NCBI GenBank assembly: GCA_937864935.1
Contig: CALMDN010000576.1
Location: forward strand, 1 to 8,250
Direction: 5' to 3'
DNA: 8,250 bases
Origin: an uncultured Bacteroidales bacterium
Lineage (GTDB): Bacteria > Bacteroidota > Bacteroidia > Bacteroidales > Lentimicrobiaceae
The number at the start of each line of letters is the position of its first letter. Within the stretch, counting starts at the first letter, position 1. Position numbers and translations under genes: made by a program. Of the stretch, positions 6,080-8,250 are shown piece after piece. Below the pieces are notes generated by a model, which did no database searches, was not told where the DNA came from, and worked only from the letters and a program-made list of their open reading frames with translations.

Positions 6080-8179
6080 ATGAGATTATCATCCAGATTC
6101 ACAAGCCTTCTGCTTATCCTGATGTTCTCTTTCCCGCTGCTGGCAGGAGCACAGATCATCAAACCGGTCAAGTGGTCATTCAGTACAAAGCAGATTTCTG
6201 CCAGTGAAGTACAGCTGATTTTTTCAGCTACCATCGACCATCCCTGGCACCTTTATTCCCAGGATGTGCCTCCGCCACCCGACGGACCTGTTGCCACCTC
6301 CTTTGTTTTTGAGAAAAGCAGCAATTTCAAAACCGTCGGAAAGGTAAAGGAGCCCAAAGCCATTGAAGAGTTTGACAATCAGTTTCAGGCTGTGCTGAAG
6401 TACTTTGCTGAGAAGGCGGTATTTACACAGAATATCAAGGTGTTGTCAGCAAAGGACTTCAAAATTACCGGATACCTCGAGTTTATGTGCTGCGACGACA
6501 AGCAGTGCCTGGCGCCCGAAACGGTTGACTTCGAATTCAGCATCAAAGGGAATCCGGAAGCATCCGGCACCGCAGCTGTTGCGGTTGAAACCCCTGTCAC
6601 TGACCCGGTTGGTGCCGATACCCTTGAATCGGATCCGGAAATCAAGCCTGCCACAGATACTGTTTCCGCCACTAAAACCAATGGAGTGAATGCCGGTGGC
6701 CTTGATGAGAATTCTTCACTCTGGACCTTGTTCTTTTTCTCTTTCATCGCCGGTCTGGCTGCTATCCTTACCCCTTGCGTTTTCCCGATGATTCCCATGA
6801 CTGTGACTTTCTTCCTCAAGGAAAAGGACAAGGTAAAAGCCAAGGCACAGGCCTTGTTTTATGGGTTCTCCATCATATTTATTTACACTGTTATCGGAAC
6901 GGTGGTTGCGGTTACCCTCGGGGCCAATTTTGCGAATTTTCTGAGTACCCACTGGCTGCCCAATGTCTTGTTTTTCCTGATCTTCGTCTTTTTCGCGGCC
7001 TCCTTCCTGGGGATGTTCGAGATAACCCTGCCGGGCTGGATGATCAACAAATCGGATGCCCAGGCTGACCGTGGGGGGATTATCGGATCGTTTTTTATGG
7101 CCTTCACCCTGGTACTTGTCTCTTTTTCGTGCACAGGTCCGATTGTGGGCGCCATTCTGGTAGCCTCTGCTGGTGGTGAGGTGCTCGAACCCATCGTCGG
7201 GATGCTCGGGTTCTCCCTGGCTTTTGCCCTGCCGTTTACCCTCTTTGCTTTCTTCCCCCGCTGGCTCAACAACATGCCGAAATCAGGCGGCTGGCTCAAT
7301 TCGGTGAAAGTGGTGCTGGGTTTCATCGAACTGGCACTGGGTCTCAAATTCCTCAGCATTGCCGATCAGACTTACCACTGGGGTATCCTCGACCGCGAAA
7401 TTTACCTGGCTTTCTGGATAGTGATCTTCACCCTGATGGGTTTCTACCTGTTGGGCAAACTGAAGTTTTCGCACGACAGTGACCTGAAGTACATCGGTGT
7501 TCCACGACTGGGGCTTGCCATAGCCACCTTTACCTTTGTTATTTATATGATCCCCGGAATGTTCGGGGCGCCCTTGCAGGCCTTGTCGGGTTACCTGCCT
7601 CCGCAGGCCACCCACGACTTTGACCTGAATAAAATTGTGCGGGACAATGTGCAGGTGTTTGGCAGTGGCGGAGGTGAATCAGCGCATTCAGGATCCTCGC
7701 TTTGTGAAAAGCCGAAATACAGTGATAAACTGCATCTGCCGCATGGCCTGGAAGGATACTTTGATTACAATCAGGCCCTGGAATGTGCTGCAAAACAGAA
7801 TAAACCGGTGTTTATCGACTTTACCGGTCATGGATGCGTGAACTGCCGCGAAATGGAAGCCCGTGTATGGGCCGACCCACGCGTGCTGAAAAAACTGCGC
7901 GAGGACTTTGTACTGGTGGCACTCTACGTGGATGATAAGACAGAATTGCCCGAATCGGAGTGGATTACCTCAACCTACGATGGAAAGGTAAAAAAGACCA
8001 TCGGCAAGAAATACGCCGACTACCAGATCAGCAAATACAACATCAACGCACAGCCGTATTACGTGCTGCTGGATTCAAAGGGCGAACTGCTGGTACCCCC
8101 CAGGGCCTACGATCTTGATGTGGATAAGTTCCTCGAGTTCCTCGACAGCGGTCTGGAAGAATTCAGGAAAAGACAGTAA
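6080..8179 (+). CDS. dsbD: DsbD-type thiol:disulfide interchange protein (transmembrane electron shuttle)
   Basis: DsbD passes electrons from cytoplasmic thioredoxin across the inner membrane to periplasmic disulfide and cytochrome-maturation proteins. All three parts are present in 699 residues. A signal peptide (about 1-24, likely cut at AGA|Q) leads into a periplasmic DsbD-alpha domain with C137, C138 and C143. A Thr/Asp/Ala-rich linker (about 160-210) follows. The membrane domain runs from about 212 to 500 and carries the cysteine pair in TPCVFP (C233) and SCTGP (C351). The C-terminal thioredoxin-like domain has CVNC (586-589) in the GHGCVNCREME context. Two more cysteines lie before the active site (SLCEKPK and LECAAK). 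It starts 23 bp after tilS without its own promoter box or clear Shine-Dalgarno sequence, and a strong terminator begins 15 bp past the stop. The symbol reflects domain architecture; Bacteroidota copies are often annotated only as DsbD-like. Confidence 0.95.
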   Translation: MRLSSRFTSLLLILMFSFPLLAGAQIIKPVKWSFSTKQISASEVQLIFSATIDHPWHLYSQDVPPPPDGPVATSFVFEKSSNFKTVGKVKEPKAIEEFDNQFQAVLKYFAEKAVFTQNIKVLSAKDFKITGYLEFMCCDDKQCLAPETVDFEFSIKGNPEASGTAAVAVETPVTDPVGADTLESDPEIKPATDTVSATKTNGVNAGGLDENSSLWTLFFFSFIAGLAAILTPCVFPMIPMTVTFFLKEKDKVKAKAQALFYGFSIIFIYTVIGTVVAVTLGANFANFLSTHWLPNVLFFLIFVFFAASFLGMFEITLPGWMINKSDAQADRGGIIGSFFMAFTLVLVSFSCTGPIVGAILVASAGGEVLEPIVGMLGFSLAFALPFTLFAFFPRWLNNMPKSGGWLNSVKVVLGFIELALGLKFLSIADQTYHWGILDREIYLAFWIVIFTLMGFYLLGKLKFSHDSDLKYIGVPRLGLAIATFTFVIYMIPGMFGAPLQALSGYLPPQATHDFDLNKIVRDNVQVFGSGGGESAHSGSSLCEKPKYSDKLHLPHGLEGYFDYNQALECAAKQNKPVFIDFTGHGCVNCREMEARVWADPRVLKKLREDFVLVALYVDDKTELPESEWITSTYDGKVKKTIGKKYADYQISKYNINAQPYYVLLDSKGELLVPPRAYDLDVDKFLEFLDSGLEEFRKRQ

Positions 8180-8194
8180 ACCATGCTGTTGATG

Positions 8195-8232
8195 AAAAAG
8201 AAAGCCCTGATGTTTGTCAGGGCTTTCTTTTT
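8195..8232. terminator. Strong bidirectional Rho-independent terminator
   Basis: AAAAAGAAAGCCCTGA (8195-8210) and TCAGGGCTTTCTTTTT (8217-8232) form a perfect 16-bp stem around the 6-nt loop TGTTTG. The GC-rich core is next to the loop. The right arm ends in a T-run, and the left arm begins with an A-run that becomes a U-run on the other strand, so it should stop transcription from both sides. It begins 15 bp after the dsbD stop and ends the tilS-dsbD unit. A convergent gene may begin just beyond the window, but the 18 bases left do not show one. Confidence 0.93.
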
Positions 8233-8250
8233 ACACTATGGGAGTATCAG

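Noticed and set aside
6385..7359. Several long minus-strand and alternative-frame open reading frames inside dsbD.
   Set aside because: The sense frame encodes a complete DsbD with signal peptide, membrane helices and all redox motifs. The other frames have no recognisable domain and are shadows of a moderately GC-rich gene.
8233..8250. Possible 3' end of a convergent minus-strand gene after the terminator.
   Set aside because: Only 18 bases remain, and stops occur in several frames of the opposite strand, so no gene can be supported, although the symmetric terminator would suit one.

Overview
The window looks like ordinary chromosomal DNA from a member of the Bacteroidota, possibly Bacteroidales-like. 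Three things point there: promoter-like boxes matching the phylum's -7 consensus (TAnnTTTG) just upstream of starts at 134 and 4722, mostly weak or absent Shine-Dalgarno sequences, and protein flavours typical of the group (TilS, a three-part DsbD, and an ArsR/SRPBCC/DoxX/YdeI cassette). All eight convincing genes are on the + strand and tightly packed. I see no rRNA, tRNA, CRISPR array, insertion sequence or phage gene.

Region 1 (about 85-1940) is a four-gene cassette: a small ArsR-family repressor without metal ligands, an AHSA1-type SRPBCC protein, a four-helix DoxX-like membrane protein and a YdeI/DUF1801-type protein. Gene spacings are +11, -8 and +1 bp, so it is very probably one operon. 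Upstream is its best regulatory feature: two near-identical 16-bp palindromes (89-104 and 115-130) around a perfect -7 box (108-115). This layout is expected of an autorepressed ArsR-family operon.

Region 2 (2081-4550) has a long-chain acyl-CoA ligase (AMP-forming) overlapped by 14 bp by a GNAT acetyltransferase. The 140 bp upstream (1941-2080) holds only a weak promoter candidate and no convincing terminator for region 1.

Region 3 (4722-8232) has tilS (tRNA-Ile lysidine synthase) followed 23 bp later by a dsbD-like transmembrane thiol:disulfide reductase. It closes with a very strong, symmetric, probably bidirectional terminator at 8195-8232. A perfect -7 box ends only 4 bp before the tilS start, which suggests a leaderless or nearly leaderless tilS mRNA.

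I do not see a new biological system. The observations most worth checking are the double operator, the predicted leaderless tilS transcript, the conserved-looking CxxC-x7-CxxH motif in the YdeI-like protein, and a 12-bp tandem duplication that supplies that gene's ribosome binding site.
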